A program made the position numbers and the translations under genes. The notes below the pieces were generated by a model. The model saw nothing but the letters and a program-made list of their open reading frames with translations, had not been told where the DNA came from and did not search any database. A stretch of DNA of 64,000 nucleotides from Saprospiraceae bacterium (GTDB lineage: Bacteria; Bacteroidota; Bacteroidia; Chitinophagales; Saprospiraceae), in assembly GCA_029262995.1 (NCBI GenBank), contig JAJCYH010000025.1, positions 16,256 through 80,255 of the forward strand, read 5' to 3'. Positions 26,444 to 36,659 of the stretch are shown one piece after another (the stretch's first letter is position 1; each line of letters starts with the position of its first letter).

Positions 26444-28966
26444 TTAAAATTCCATTTTAAATCTAAGATTCACTCTTCTCGATGTTAGGAAATTAGGAAT
26501 CGCATATTGTTGATTTCCAATAGTTTTAATCCAGGTATTGGATCCTACGTTTGCTATTTGAAGCAAGTTAAATATCTCAAGGCTAATCCAGGTGCTTTTG
26601 GTAAATCTGAAAGCATGATACGGTTTATCTTCCTTTTTATTCTGATCCCATATCTGATAGGAAAATCCAATATCGACTCTCTGATACGCCTTGAATCTAA
26701 AAGTATTCCTATAGATTACATTATTACCTCTCTGTCCAAAAGGAAGACCCGAACCATAAGCCAGATTTAAGTTCATCTTAAAATCTTTATTCTGAGGGAG
26801 ATAATCCTGAAAGTATATGTTTAAATTAAATGACTGATCAGTTGGTCTAGGTACATAATCTACTTCCTTCGGTTCTGGATCACCAAAGGTCTGTGAAAGG
26901 TGCTGAACGCCTTCAATACTTTCTCGTGCTTGCAGAAAAGATAGGTTGACCCATGATTCTGCTCCAGGGACAAATTCTCCATTTATTCTCATATCCAAAC
27001 CAGCGACATATCCGCTAGCATTATTGAGTCCAGAATATCTAATCCTTACATTATCGATTTCATAAGAAACCAAATTATCGAGCTTTTTATAGTAAGCCTC
27101 GGTAATCAATCTGAATTTCTTGTTGCTATGTTTGAGCCAATCAAAATCATAACTAAAGCCTGCTACAATATGGGTTGATTTTTGAGCCAGCAAATCTGGA
27201 TTCACTTCCCCGGATAGATTCCTCAATTCTCGATAAAAAGCGGGCTGTGCATAAATGCCACCTGATAATTTGAATGTAAAATCCTTTTCCCAAGACAGTG
27301 GTCTGTAAAAAAACTGAACACGAGGGCTGATATTGCTTTGGCCATTCAAACTCCAATAATGTAATCTTGCTCCAGCGGTTAACTTTATTTCGTACTTATC
27401 CGCTATTCCGAAGCTGTAACTGTTCTGGAGAAACGTCTGTATTCTATAGGAATTCAAATCATTGGTAGATTTGATCACTTCATTCAACAACACCTCGGAC
27501 TCACTAAAAGGTATAGAATAGCCAGCCGAATCAATTCTTTCCCACTCACTTAATCTGTCATTGATTGATTCTTTTTGGTATTTGATACCAAACTGGATAA
27601 AGTTATTTTTACTCTTATTATCTGTTTGCAATTCAATGCCACCTCGAAGCTCAATATTGCTTACTTGACTTTCAAGTCGGTTTCTTGCATAAAGATGTTG
27701 CGTTCCAACGCCAAGAACACCCACTTCATTCAATGCGCCATCACCTTCCAGATCAAACTCTACCTGGGATAGCCTATAAAATCCTAGTATATCAAATTTT
27801 TCAGTTTCATAATTATCATAACGCGAAGCCAATAACTTAAAAAACAAAGGATTTTTGTCACGTTGAGGAATGTAGGTCATTGAGACACCGCCCATTGTAT
27901 TTTCAAACCCCGTATTCTCTTGCCCTTCAAAAGCAGTAGAAAGCTGTAATACCTGAGTAAATAATCCAGAAGCACTTACTCTTTCTGTGGGTATAAAATC
28001 ATATTGACTGAAATTATAATTGGCCAATACAGCAAATTGTAAATCCTTGCTTATGTCGTATGTGATGTATGTTTGCACGTCAGCGAAATTAGGGATATAC
28101 TCCCCTTGTACATCAAGGGACCCCAACAAGTATCGCGTCGTTTTATAACGAGCACCAACCAGATATCTTAGTTTATTATAAGCATTTGCACCAAGCTTTT
28201 TACTTCCTTCCACATGTGCACTTGCTCCTAGAAAACTCATTGACGCAGAAGCCGAAAATAACTCTGGACGTTTGTATCTTACATCTAATACTGAAGACAT
28301 CTTATCTCCATATTTTGCTTCGAAGCCTCCTGATGAAAAAGCAACATCTCTAATCAGGTCTACATTTGGAAAACTCAATCCTTCTTGCTGACTACTTCTT
28401 ATCAATAATGGTCTGAAAATTTCAAAATCATTAACGTAGACAAGGTTTTCATCATAATTTCCTCCTCGTACATTGTACTGAGAACTTAATTCTCCCCCAC
28501 TACCACTGCTTGTCCCCAATGCAATATGTGGAAGGATGCTTTCAAAATTACCACTAGCGGTGGGCAGCTTTTTAAACTCGGTAATCTCCTCTTTCACCAT
28601 ACCCACATCTTCAATCTTAGCGCTTCTGATGATTACATCAATATCTGACAACTGAGCAGCCATCTGCACATTTATATTTCGTTTAGTTCCAGATTTCATA
28701 GCAGAAACAGAAGTAACCGTTTCCGAATATCCAATCCTTGAAAAACCCAATTCGACAGCTCTATTGGCAGGAACCTTTATGGAGTATTCCCCAAAGGCAT
28801 TGGTTTCTGTCGCCTCAAAACTTCCCTTCACATATACAGATACAAATTCAACAGCATCGTGTGTATCAATATCCTTGACAACTCCAAAAACAGTAGCATT
28901 TTCCTGGCTTAAGCCAAGGGATAAAAATGTGCCAAAAAATATTATTGAAAATAAAAGTTTCTTCAA
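26444..28966 (-). CDS. TonB-dependent outer-membrane receptor
   Basis: 840 residues: signal peptide (1-20), an N-terminal carboxypeptidase-regulatory-like beta domain (about 22-105, VFGVVKDIDTHDAVEFVSVYVKG), a plug (about 130-235 with QYNVRGGNYDENLVYVNDFEI) and a C-terminal 22-strand-type barrel ending LRFKMEF with the terminal Phe of OMPs. It imports a ligand using TonB/ExbBD energy; the ligand cannot be told. No SusD partner follows; a lipoprotein gene follows instead after 96 bases. It starts 23 bases after rpe and could be read through from it. Confidence 0.9.
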   Translation of the reverse strand: MKKLLFSIIFFGTFLSLGLSQENATVFGVVKDIDTHDAVEFVSVYVKGSFEATETNAFGEYSIKVPANRAVELGFSRIGYSETVTSVSAMKSGTKRNINVQMAAQLSDIDVIIRSAKIEDVGMVKEEITEFKKLPTASGNFESILPHIALGTSSGSGGELSSQYNVRGGNYDENLVYVNDFEIFRPLLIRSSQQEGLSFPNVDLIRDVAFSSGGFEAKYGDKMSSVLDVRYKRPELFSASASMSFLGASAHVEGSKKLGANAYNKLRYLVGARYKTTRYLLGSLDVQGEYIPNFADVQTYITYDISKDLQFAVLANYNFSQYDFIPTERVSASGLFTQVLQLSTAFEGQENTGFENTMGGVSMTYIPQRDKNPLFFKLLASRYDNYETEKFDILGFYRLSQVEFDLEGDGALNEVGVLGVGTQHLYARNRLESQVSNIELRGGIELQTDNKSKNNFIQFGIKYQKESINDRLSEWERIDSAGYSIPFSESEVLLNEVIKSTNDLNSYRIQTFLQNSYSFGIADKYEIKLTAGARLHYWSLNGQSNISPRVQFFYRPLSWEKDFTFKLSGGIYAQPAFYRELRNLSGEVNPDLLAQKSTHIVAGFSYDFDWLKHSNKKFRLITEAYYKKLDNLVSYEIDNVRIRYSGLNNASGYVAGLDMRINGEFVPGAESWVNLSFLQARESIEGVQHLSQTFGDPEPKEVDYVPRPTDQSFNLNIYFQDYLPQNKDFKMNLNLAYGSGLPFGQRGNNVIYRNTFRFKAYQRVDIGFSYQIWDQNKKEDKPYHAFRFTKSTWISLEIFNLLQIANVGSNTWIKTIGNQQYAIPNFLTSRRVNLRFKMEF

Positions 28967-28989
28967 AATAGCTTTTCTAATTGTGATGA

Positions 28990-29664
28990 TTACAGATCAA
29001 AATTATTGATTTCCAGTGCTTTAAATTTCGCTATAGTTGCTATCGGATCTTCGCTTTTGAATACGCTACTTCCTGCAACCAAAACGTCAGCTCCAGCCTT
29101 CAGCAGAGATTCTGCATTATGCAATCCTACTCCGCCGTCGATCTCGATTAGCAAATCCAGATTCCTTGCGTTTGCTTCAGCTCTAAGTTTTCTAGTCTTT
29201 TCCAAAGTCCGATAAATAAATTTCTGTCCACCAAAACCAGGGTTTACAGACATCAAGCAGACCATATCCAAGTCTTCCAGAATATCATAAAGCGATTCTG
29301 CCGTCGTTTGTGGATTTATTGCAACTCCAGCAATTACCCCTTTTTCTTTAAGATGATGTATCAGTTTGTGTGCATGATTTGTTGCTTCAATATGAAAGCT
29401 TATGCTTTTAGCTCCGCAATCGATAAAAGAATCAACATACTTTTCAGGTTCTACAATCATTAAATGAACATCAAGTGGCTTTGTACAACTTTTGTTCATC
29501 GTTGATACCAACATTTGACCAAATGAAATATTAGGAACGAAAACACCATCCATCACATCAACATGAAGCCAATCTGCTTTTGAGCTATTGACCATTTGGA
29601 TTTCTTCATTTAAACGTCCAAAATCTGCTGCTAGTATTGATGGTGCCAACCGAAAATTACTCAT
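28990..29664 (-). CDS. rpe: Ribulose-phosphate 3-epimerase
   Basis: 224 residues, normal for the family. TIM-barrel motifs: LAPSILAADFGRLNEE at the N-terminus, HVDVMDGVFVPNISFG (metal-binding His/Asp), HLMIVEPE, MSVNPGFGGQKFI, and IDGGVGLHNA with a phosphate-binding AGSSVFKSED. It interconverts D-ribulose 5-phosphate and D-xylulose 5-phosphate in the pentose phosphate pathway in the cytosol. A -7 box is present just upstream (29682-29689). Confidence 0.97.
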   Translation of the reverse strand: MSNFRLAPSILAADFGRLNEEIQMVNSSKADWLHVDVMDGVFVPNISFGQMLVSTMNKSCTKPLDVHLMIVEPEKYVDSFIDCGAKSISFHIEATNHAHKLIHHLKEKGVIAGVAINPQTTAESLYDILEDLDMVCLMSVNPGFGGQKFIYRTLEKTRKLRAEANARNLDLLIEIDGGVGLHNAESLLKAGADVLVAGSSVFKSEDPIATIAKFKALEINNFDL

Positions 29665-29681
29665 ACTATTAAATTATGCTG

Positions 29682-29689
29682 CAAAAATA
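29682..29689 (-). promoter_or_regulatory. -7 promoter box of rpe
   Basis: Minus strand reads TATTTTTG followed by CAGCAT, matching TAnnTTTG, 18 bases upstream of the rpe ATG. No obvious -33 element was found. Confidence 0.4.
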
Positions 29690-29772
29690 ATTTAATTAGA
29701 CACCATTCATTCATTAATTAGCAATCAATCCGTAAATAGATTCAAATTATTTCAGCATAAATTATAAGAAAC

Positions 29773-30525
29773 TTAACTTCCTTGGCTTATCATTTCAATC
29801 CTCAAGGACTTAAAATCAGAACTTGACAATTTGATATACAATTCAGCAGTTGCTTTAACGTCATTTTCGCAGTACCTTTTAATTTTTTCTATCTTTTGCC
29901 CATACCAGTATGCTATGTGCATACTGGAACCGTCCATATCGGACTTTGGTGAATCAATCTTAAAAATATTACAAAGCAACTCCAAGGAACTATAACTTTT
30001 ATAATCTCCGAATCTCCACATTTCAAGCGTATCGATAATATTATTTACCTGCCACGGTCTCTTATTTTTGTAATCCATAAACGCTGGAATTCGCAAACCA
30101 TTTATGAGTGCTCTTCTGCATATAAATGGCAAATCAAACTCTCGGATATTGTGTCCACAATAAAAACGAAAACGATCAGATTGAAAGGCATCCTCAACCA
30201 TATTAAAAAATGACTGAATCATTTCATCTTCTGGACATCCATAAAATGATTTTATTTTAAGGATTAAGCTTTTTTCCCCATTGCTTTTAAAATAGGCACA
30301 TGAGATGCAAATAATTTGAGCAAATTCTGAATAGATTGCTGACTTTAATAAATAAATTTCCTCATCAGGTAATTGCTGTAAAGTTTCGTCAAACCTCCTT
30401 AATCTATTGGCTTTATGCGTCCACAAAGCTTTCATCTCTATCGTCAAATCAAGGAATGATTTACTTGATCCGGATGTTTCAATGTCAATAAATAAAATAT
30501 TTTCTAATGAATTATGGTTATCCAT
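29773..30525 (-). CDS. 3'-5' exonuclease, DEDD/PolB-type
   Basis: 250 residues. Exo motifs are visible in order: Exo I FIDIETS near residue 13, Exo II HNIREFDLPFI near 129, and Exo III YCENDVKAT near 222, the DEDDy set of the DNA-polymerase-B-like exonuclease family (PF10108 type). It is expected to degrade or proofread single-stranded DNA or RNA; there is no polymerase domain. It stands alone, between rpe and a divergent membrane-coiled-coil gene. Confidence 0.85.
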   Translation of the reverse strand: MDNHNSLENILFIDIETSGSSKSFLDLTIEMKALWTHKANRLRRFDETLQQLPDEEIYLLKSAIYSEFAQIICISCAYFKSNGEKSLILKIKSFYGCPEDEMIQSFFNMVEDAFQSDRFRFYCGHNIREFDLPFICRRALINGLRIPAFMDYKNKRPWQVNNIIDTLEMWRFGDYKSYSSLELLCNIFKIDSPKSDMDGSSMHIAYWYGQKIEKIKRYCENDVKATAELYIKLSSSDFKSLRIEMISQGS

Positions 30526-30637
30526 AGTAGTTGCTATAATCAGAATATTGGGGAATCTCCTAGGTACAATGAGAAAAGACTTTAGAAGTAATCACCCATT
30601 TTACTGTATTGTGCTTTATTATCTTGTACATTAAAAG

Positions 30638-30645
30638 CATATTTG
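30638..30645 (+). promoter_or_regulatory. -7-like promoter box of the coiled-coil gene
   Basis: CATATTTG (one mismatch to TAnnTTTG), preceded 19 bases upstream by TTTA (one mismatch to the -33 TTTG), 17 bases before the start codon of the 324-aa gene. Confidence 0.4.
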
Positions 30646-30662
30646 TATAAAATACTCCAAAC

Positions 30663-31637
30663 ATGAGTCCTAAATCAAACAATCTATCCTTAATTGGCAT
30701 TATCGGCATTATTCTTCTTATCGGATTAGTCGGTTACTTATTTATGAATAATTCTTCTTTAAAAAAACAACTGAAGGAGAAAAAAGAAACCTTGCTTGAA
30801 CTTGAAAAAGTGCATACAGAACTGGATCAAAACTATGAAGCAGCACTTCAAGATTTAGAAGATCTTAGAGGTGATAATCAAAAATTAAATGAACTGATCG
30901 ATACGCAGAAAGATGAGCTTGAAAAGCAGAAAAATAGAATCAGCGGTTTAATATGGTCAGAAAGAGAACTAGGTAAAGTTAAAACCGAAATGGCAAACCT
31001 AAATAAAATGGCTGCTGATTATGTTGTTGAAATTAAAAAACTTAAAGAAAGCAATGCAAACCTTCTTGCTGAAAACACAGACCTAAGTTATTCTAATCAA
31101 AACCTTTCACAGGAATTACAAATCAATAAAGAAAAAGTCAGCAATCTTGATTCTATGCAAAAAGTATTGATTAGCACAAAAGACAAACTAGAAAAAAGTA
31201 ATACAACCTTATCTACTAAAGTAGATATGGCTGAAGCCATTAAAATCAACTTTATTGAAGTAAAAGCCTATGACGATAATGGAAAAGGAAAAGTAAAAGA
31301 AAGGTCTAGAGCAAAAAGAGCTAACATGCTAAGAACTTGCTTTACTACAGAAACCAATCTTGTCACTAAAGCTGGAGATAAAACTTTTTACCTAAGGTTT
31401 ACTTCTCCCACAGGTGAATTACTTTATGTAGAGGAACTGGGATCAGGTGTGCTTAAAAACAAATTGAATGGTGAAAACGTCAGATATACAACCTCCGGAA
31501 CAACAACTTACAACAATGTCGATCTAACTGCTTGTATAGACTGGAAACCAAATTTTTCACTTTCTAAAGGGAATTATACCATTGAGATCTTTCAAAATGG
31601 TTTTAATGTTGGTAACGGCACATTTAGATTGAAATAA
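30663..31637 (+). CDS. Membrane-anchored coiled-coil protein with C-terminal beta domain
   Basis: 324 residues: one N-terminal transmembrane helix (about 9-28, LIGIIGIILLIGLVGYLFM), a long heptad-repeat coiled coil (about 30-190), and a C-terminal globular domain (about 195-324), probably beta-sandwich, with a Lys/Arg-rich linker (GKGKVKERSRAKRANM). Type II orientation would put the coil and beta domain in the periplasm. No enzymatic motif. Function unknown; an envelope-spacer or protein-scaffold role is only a guess. Confidence 0.7.
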   Translation: MSPKSNNLSLIGIIGIILLIGLVGYLFMNNSSLKKQLKEKKETLLELEKVHTELDQNYEAALQDLEDLRGDNQKLNELIDTQKDELEKQKNRISGLIWSERELGKVKTEMANLNKMAADYVVEIKKLKESNANLLAENTDLSYSNQNLSQELQINKEKVSNLDSMQKVLISTKDKLEKSNTTLSTKVDMAEAIKINFIEVKAYDDNGKGKVKERSRAKRANMLRTCFTTETNLVTKAGDKTFYLRFTSPTGELLYVEELGSGVLKNKLNGENVRYTTSGTTTYNNVDLTACIDWKPNFSLSKGNYTIEIFQNGFNVGNGTFRLK

Positions 31638-31656
31638 ACTATTGTTACATAACAAA

Positions 31657-31733
31657 CAATCACGCATTATTATCGTTAGTATTGCTAGAGTTCTAAATTA
31701 TCGATAAACAAGCAAGACAATAATGCGTGGTTG
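31657..31733 (+). promoter_or_regulatory. Leader stem-loop that would bury the VWA gene start codon
   Basis: Bases 31657-31671 are complementary to 31719-31733 over 15 pairs with a single G-U, and the ATG at 31723 lies inside the 3' arm. The loop is 47 bases. Folded, it would block ribosome access, so it may act as a translational switch. Seen directly in the sequence; function inferred. Confidence 0.45.
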
Positions 31734-32823
31734 GAAGTTTTCTGCATTTATACCTTCAGGAGAGGGTACTCTTTTTGATCGACTTCTCAAGTTGTTTGAA
31801 GAGATTTTAATTCACACTTCCGGAGATGTCTCAGAAGCACTTTCATGGCTCACAGAAATTGACAAACAGCATAAACTTACAGATGATACTTATGGAATTG
31901 CTGACTTCATCCAGGAACTGATTGACAAAGGTTTTATAAAAGAAACCAAACAAGGCACTCAGATCGTTGGAATGCAGCCAACCAAAAAAATGGAAGTATC
32001 CCTAAGGAGACATGCTCTTGATGAAATTTTTGATCAGATAAAAAAATCCAAACCGGGCAAACATACGACCAAATCTGCTGGTCAGGGCGATGAGTTCACC
32101 TCTGAACTTAAGCCGTTTGAGTTTGGTGATAAACTTGATAAAATATCAATTTCTGAATCTCTAAAGAATGCACAAATCAATCACGGGCTTGATGATTTTA
32201 AATTAACGCAAGGCGACTTAGAAGTTCACGAAACATTTTTCCAATCTCAGACTAGTACTGTCTTGATGATTGACATTTCACATTCAATGATATTGTACGG
32301 TGAGGACAGAATCACGCCTGCCAAAAAGGTTGCGATGGCTTTGTCTGAACTTATAACAACACGTTACCCAAAAGACAGCCTCGATATTATCGTTTTCGGC
32401 AATGATGCATGGCAAATCGAAATTAAAGATCTTCCCTATCTGGAAGTGGGACCATACCATACCAATACTGTAGCTGGACTGGAATTAGCCATGAATATCT
32501 TAAGAAGAAGAAAAAACCCAAACAAGCAAATCATGATGATCACAGACGGGAAACCGACGTGCATTAAAAAAGGGAAAAAATATTACAAAAATGCTTTTGG
32601 CCTTGATAGAACAATTCTCAACAGAACTCTTTCTCTGGCGGTTAAAGCGAGGAAATTATCAATACCAATCACAACTTTTATGATTGCCCGAGATCCTTAT
32701 CTTGTTCAATTTATCGATCAATTTACAAGAGCTAATAGCGGTAAGGCATTTTACAGTTCACTTGAAGGTCTTGGAGAGTTCATATTTATGGATTATAAAG
32801 ACAATAAGCGCAAACAAAAATAA
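31723..32823 (+). CDS. VWA-domain protein, partner of MoxR-type AAA ATPase
   Basis: 366 residues. N-terminal ~170 residues are helical; a von Willebrand factor A domain follows at about 180-350 with an intact MIDAS: DISHS (DxSxS, near 185), the Thr of NTVAGLELAM (near 243) and Asp of MITDGKPT (near 268). It binds a divalent metal and, by family knowledge, works with a MoxR/ChlI-type ATPase as a chaperone or metal-insertion-like complex. The AAA gene follows after 6 bases. Target unknown. Confidence 0.85.
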   Translation: MRGWKFSAFIPSGEGTLFDRLLKLFEEILIHTSGDVSEALSWLTEIDKQHKLTDDTYGIADFIQELIDKGFIKETKQGTQIVGMQPTKKMEVSLRRHALDEIFDQIKKSKPGKHTTKSAGQGDEFTSELKPFEFGDKLDKISISESLKNAQINHGLDDFKLTQGDLEVHETFFQSQTSTVLMIDISHSMILYGEDRITPAKKVAMALSELITTRYPKDSLDIIVFGNDAWQIEIKDLPYLEVGPYHTNTVAGLELAMNILRRRKNPNKQIMMITDGKPTCIKKGKKYYKNAFGLDRTILNRTLSLAVKARKLSIPITTFMIARDPYLVQFIDQFTRANSGKAFYSSLEGLGEFIFMDYKDNKRKQK

Positions 32824-32829
32824 AATACA

Positions 32830-34293
32830 TTGAAGTACGACATTAATAAGATAAAAAATCTAGGACAGCTTAAATCGGCTGGCTACGTTTCGAAATCGAT
32901 AAAACAGGAAATAAGAGAAAACCTGATTGATCGTTTAACAAACAATCAGTCCAACTACGAAGGCATAATAGGATATGAGAGTACCGTAATGCCCGATATA
33001 GAAAGAGCACTTTTATCTAAACACAATATATTATTGCTAGGACTTCGAGGTCAAGCAAAAACTAAAATTGCTCGATTAACTGCAGATTTACTTGATGAGT
33101 TTATTCCTATAATTGACGGATTAGAACTAAATGACGATCCATTAAATCCAATTACTTCTGAAGCCATCGATATCCTTAACAAGCAAGGGGACAAAACAGC
33201 AATTCGATGGATTTCACGAGAAGAAAGATATATTGAAAAACTAGCGACTCCTGATGTGAGTATCGCAGATTTGATTGGGGATGTAGACCCTATTAAAGCA
33301 GCTAGTCTTAAACTTCCATATTCTGATCCAAGAGTAATCCATTATGGTTTGATTCCTCGTTCACATAGATCAATCTTTGTGATTAACGAGCTTCCTGACC
33401 TACAAGCACGAATTCAGGTTTCCCTGTTTAATATTCTCCAAGAAGGAGACATACAAATCAGAGGTTTCAAATTAAGATTGCCACTGGATATCCTCTTTAT
33501 TTTCACTGCCAACCCAGAAGATTATACCAACCGAGGAAGTATAATCACACCACTAAAGGACAGGATTGAAAGTCAGATCCTAACGCACTATCCTGAGTCA
33601 ATAGAAATTGCACGGCAAATCACAGATCAAGAGGTAAGAATATCAGAAGATGTAAAAAATAAAATCATCATACCTGATTTATTAAGAGATTACCTGGAAA
33701 TGATAGTATTCCAAGCAAGAGATTCCGAACTTATAGACGATAAAAGTGGCGTCTCAGCTAGGTTGAGCATCACTGCTATGGAGAATCTTTATTCTACAAT
33801 TGAACGAAGAATGCTTTTGAATAAAGAAAAAAAGAGTACAGGTAGATATTCAGACTTCTGGGGAGTGATTCCTTCAATTACAGGAAAGGTCGAATTGGTT
33901 TATGAGGGCGAGCAAGAAGGTCCATATAACGTTGCTCTACATTTGATGAGTGCTGCATTAAAAGATCAATTTCTTGAATTGTATCCTCATCCCGATCAAA
34001 GCAATACAGGTGAGAAAGACTTATATGGCACTCTACGTGCTTGGTTTGGTGCCGGGAATGAATTACTGATAACTAACGATTGTACCGATAAGGAATATAT
34101 CGAAAAACTAAACAGTGTTCCTGGATTGAAAAAAGTTGCAGAATCAATCAAGGTTGACAAAAAACTTACGCCTCTATTGATGGAGTTTGTTTTACATGGA
34201 CTTACTGAATTTGAAACCATAAGCAAGGAGTTTCTTGATAATGACATTTCCTTCAAAGATCCTTTGGCGAATATTTTCACCGATTTAAATTGA
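32830..34293 (+). CDS. MoxR/magnesium-chelatase-like AAA ATPase
   Basis: 487 residues from a TTG start. AAA core at about 45-300: Walker A GLRGQAKT near 76-83, Walker-B-like FVINELPDL near 182, sensor FIFTANPEDYTNRG near 223, and arginine-finger region LKDRIESQ. The family-typical acidic Asp of Walker B is Asn here (NE instead of DE), which may slow hydrolysis. It presumably remodels a target together with the VWA protein encoded just upstream. The C-terminal ~180 residues form a lid plus an additional helical domain. Confidence 0.85.
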   Translation: MKYDINKIKNLGQLKSAGYVSKSIKQEIRENLIDRLTNNQSNYEGIIGYESTVMPDIERALLSKHNILLLGLRGQAKTKIARLTADLLDEFIPIIDGLELNDDPLNPITSEAIDILNKQGDKTAIRWISREERYIEKLATPDVSIADLIGDVDPIKAASLKLPYSDPRVIHYGLIPRSHRSIFVINELPDLQARIQVSLFNILQEGDIQIRGFKLRLPLDILFIFTANPEDYTNRGSIITPLKDRIESQILTHYPESIEIARQITDQEVRISEDVKNKIIIPDLLRDYLEMIVFQARDSELIDDKSGVSARLSITAMENLYSTIERRMLLNKEKKSTGRYSDFWGVIPSITGKVELVYEGEQEGPYNVALHLMSAALKDQFLELYPHPDQSNTGEKDLYGTLRAWFGAGNELLITNDCTDKEYIEKLNSVPGLKKVAESIKVDKKLTPLLMEFVLHGLTEFETISKEFLDNDISFKDPLANIFTDLN

Positions 34294-34321
34294 TGACTAT
34301 CTTTATACCAAATTTATCAAT

Positions 34322-34753
34322 ATGAAAAATATCCTTCTTTGCTTTTTATTATGCATTATTTCTCTTTGTGTCTGTGCACAAAAAACACAGCATTATACAC
34401 CAGCACCTCAAGGCGTTAATAAGAAGGTTTTTGGAATGAGTTTCCAACAAAGGCATTTTGATCTTGGGAAAGTCAAGAAAGGAGAAAAAAGAGACATTAC
34501 TTATAGCTTTTCCAATACCGGAACAGAGGATATCGTAATTGAAATTATATCAGCATGTGAATGCACAACACTTGACTGGCCTCGGAGTGGTATAAAACCT
34601 GGTGAAACTGCTGAAATCAAGGCAGTTTTTGACAGTTCTGAAAAAGAAGCTTCTGAAACTATTGAAATCGATATCAATTTGAAAAACAAGGAAGCAGACA
34701 CGGGATATAAAAGATTGGAAATAGTAAGCTATTCCTTCGAATTAATTAAGTAA
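34322..34753 (+). CDS. Exported DUF1573 protein
   Basis: 143 residues with a signal peptide (1-19, ending CVCAQ). The DUF1573 pattern is plain: FDLGKVKKGEKRDITYSFSNTG, then ACECTT with the conserved CxC, then PGETAEIKAVFDS. It is an Ig-like beta-sandwich domain found in exported Bacteroidota proteins; biochemical role unknown. It follows the MoxR gene by 28 bases, so it may be in the same transcript. Confidence 0.88.
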   Translation: MKNILLCFLLCIISLCVCAQKTQHYTPAPQGVNKKVFGMSFQQRHFDLGKVKKGEKRDITYSFSNTGTEDIVIEIISACECTTLDWPRSGIKPGETAEIKAVFDSSEKEASETIEIDINLKNKEADTGYKRLEIVSYSFELIK

Positions 34754-34762
34754 AATTACTTC

Positions 34763-36556
34763 TTAATCACTGATTTTCAATACCTCAAGGAAAGCTTTTT
34801 GAGGCACTTGAACATTGCCAATTTGTCTCATCTTCTTTTTACCTTTTTTCTGTTTTTCTAAAAGCTTTCTTTTACGGGTTATATCACCACCATAACATTT
34901 GGCAGTAACATCTTTTCGCATCGCACTTATCGTTTCCCTAGCGATAATTTTTTGCCCAATTGCAGCTTGAATCGCAATAACGAATTGTTGCCTAGGCAAT
35001 AATTCTTTAAGCTTTTTACATATACGACGGCCAAATGAATCCGCTTTAGATCTATGAACCAAGGAAGACATTGCATCAACGTTATCGCTATTCAATTTAA
35101 TGTCCAGCCTTACAAGATCTGATGCACGGTAATCTAAAGGTGAATAATCAAAAGATGCATACCCTTTTGATATAGACTTCAGTTTGTCATAAAAGTCAAA
35201 TACAATTTCTGCCAATGGAAGTTCGAAAGTTAGCTCTACCCTGTCCGTCGTCAAATAATTTTGCTTGGTCAGAGTACCTCTTTTATCCATACACAAACTC
35301 ATTATTGATCCTATATAATCAGGTTGGGTGATTATTTGTGATCGAATATAAGGCTCTTCCACTCTGTCAAGAAATGTAGGATCCGGTAGATCATTGGGCG
35401 TATTAATGGTTAATCTATCTCCTTTTTTAGTATAGGCTACATAGGAAACGTTAGGTACGGTAGTGATCACTTCCTGGTCAAATTCTCTGCTCAATCTTTC
35501 TTGTACAATCTCTAAATGCAGCATCCCAAGAAACCCAACTCTAAATCCAAATCCCAAGGCAACGGAAGATTCAGGTTCGAATACCAAAGCAGCATCATTT
35601 AATTGAAGCTTTTCCAAACTGTCTCTTAGGTCTTCAAAATCATCATTATCGATAGGATATATTCCAGCAAAAACCATAGGTTTAACCTCTTCAAAACCCT
35701 TTATGCCCTCGGTACAGGGTCTGGCTACAGTGGTGATGGTGTCTCCTACCTTAATATCTTTACTTTGCTTTATTCCAGTGATGATATAGCCTACATTCCC
35801 AGCTTTAAGTTGCTTTCGTGGTTCCATCGTCATTTTTAGAATACCTATTTCGTCTGCATGATATTCATTTCCTACATTAAAAAATCTCACATTTTCACCA
35901 CTGTTCAAGGTTCCATTTATAATCTTAAAGTAGGCAATGACACCTCTAAAGGAATTAAACAAGGAATCAAAAATTAATGCCTGCAATGGTGCTGATTCGT
36001 CACCTACCGGATGCGGAATTTTATCAACTATTGCTTTAAGAACATTTTCAACACCTTGACCTGTTTTTCCACTGGCGTGAATGATATCTTCCAAATCAAT
36101 GCCGAGAAGATCTATAATTTGATCTGAGACCTCCTCAAGCATAGCACTTTCCATATCCACTTTATTCAATACAGGGATTATTTCAAGGTCATGTTCTAGG
36201 GCGAGGTATAAGTTAGAGATGGTTTGAGCCTGTATTCCTTGACTTGCATCTATAAGTAGTAAAGCACCTTCACAAGCTGCAATTGAACGGGATACTTCAT
36301 AGGAAAAATCAACGTGACCTGGCGTATCAATTAAATTTAATGTATAAACTACACCATCGGTATGTGGATATTGCAATTGTATTGCATGACTCTTAATAGT
36401 AATCCCCCTTTCTCTTTCAATATCCATATCATCGAGCGTCTGATTCTGCATATCTCTTTCAGATACGGTTTTGGTATGTTCCAGTAATCTGTCAGACAGA
36501 GTACTTTTGCCATGATCAATATGCGCAATAACACAAAAATTCCTAATATTCTTCAT
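34763..36556 (-). CDS. lepA: Elongation factor 4 (LepA GTPase)
   Basis: The track start (36802) is too far upstream; ATG at 36556 gives 597 residues beginning [28 protein letters not shown], the usual LepA length and start. GTPase motifs: G1 [10 protein letters not shown]3 DTPGHVDF, G4 NKVDME. LepA-specific C-terminal domain includes the [23 protein letters not shown] signature. It is a ribosome-associated back-translocase/initiation-quality factor in the cytosol. It converges with the DUF1573 gene. Confidence 0.97.
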   Translation of the reverse strand: MKNIRNFCVIAHIDHGKSTLSDRLLEHTKTVSERDMQNQTLDDMDIERERGITIKSHAIQLQYPHTDGVVYTLNLIDTPGHVDFSYEVSRSIAACEGALLLIDASQGIQAQTISNLYLALEHDLEIIPVLNKVDMESAMLEEVSDQIIDLLGIDLEDIIHASGKTGQGVENVLKAIVDKIPHPVGDESAPLQALIFDSLFNSFRGVIAYFKIINGTLNSGENVRFFNVGNEYHADEIGILKMTMEPRKQLKAGNVGYIITGIKQSKDIKVGDTITTVARPCTEGIKGFEEVKPMVFAGIYPIDNDDFEDLRDSLEKLQLNDAALVFEPESSVALGFGFRVGFLGMLHLEIVQERLSREFDQEVITTVPNVSYVAYTKKGDRLTINTPNDLPDPTFLDRVEEPYIRSQIITQPDYIGSIMSLCMDKRGTLTKQNYLTTDRVELTFELPLAEIVFDFYDKLKSISKGYASFDYSPLDYRASDLVRLDIKLNSDNVDAMSSLVHRSKADSFGRRICKKLKELLPRQQFVIAIQAAIGQKIIARETISAMRKDVTAKCYGGDITRKRKLLEKQKKGKKKMRQIGNVQVPQKAFLEVLKISD

Positions 36557-36659
36557 AGGCGACAAAGATATATTATTCATACAATCCATTCGATTAAAAA
36601 TTAACAAATTGAAGAGGTTTTTAGCTCCTATTACGTGGAAACTTCTATTTTTACAAACA

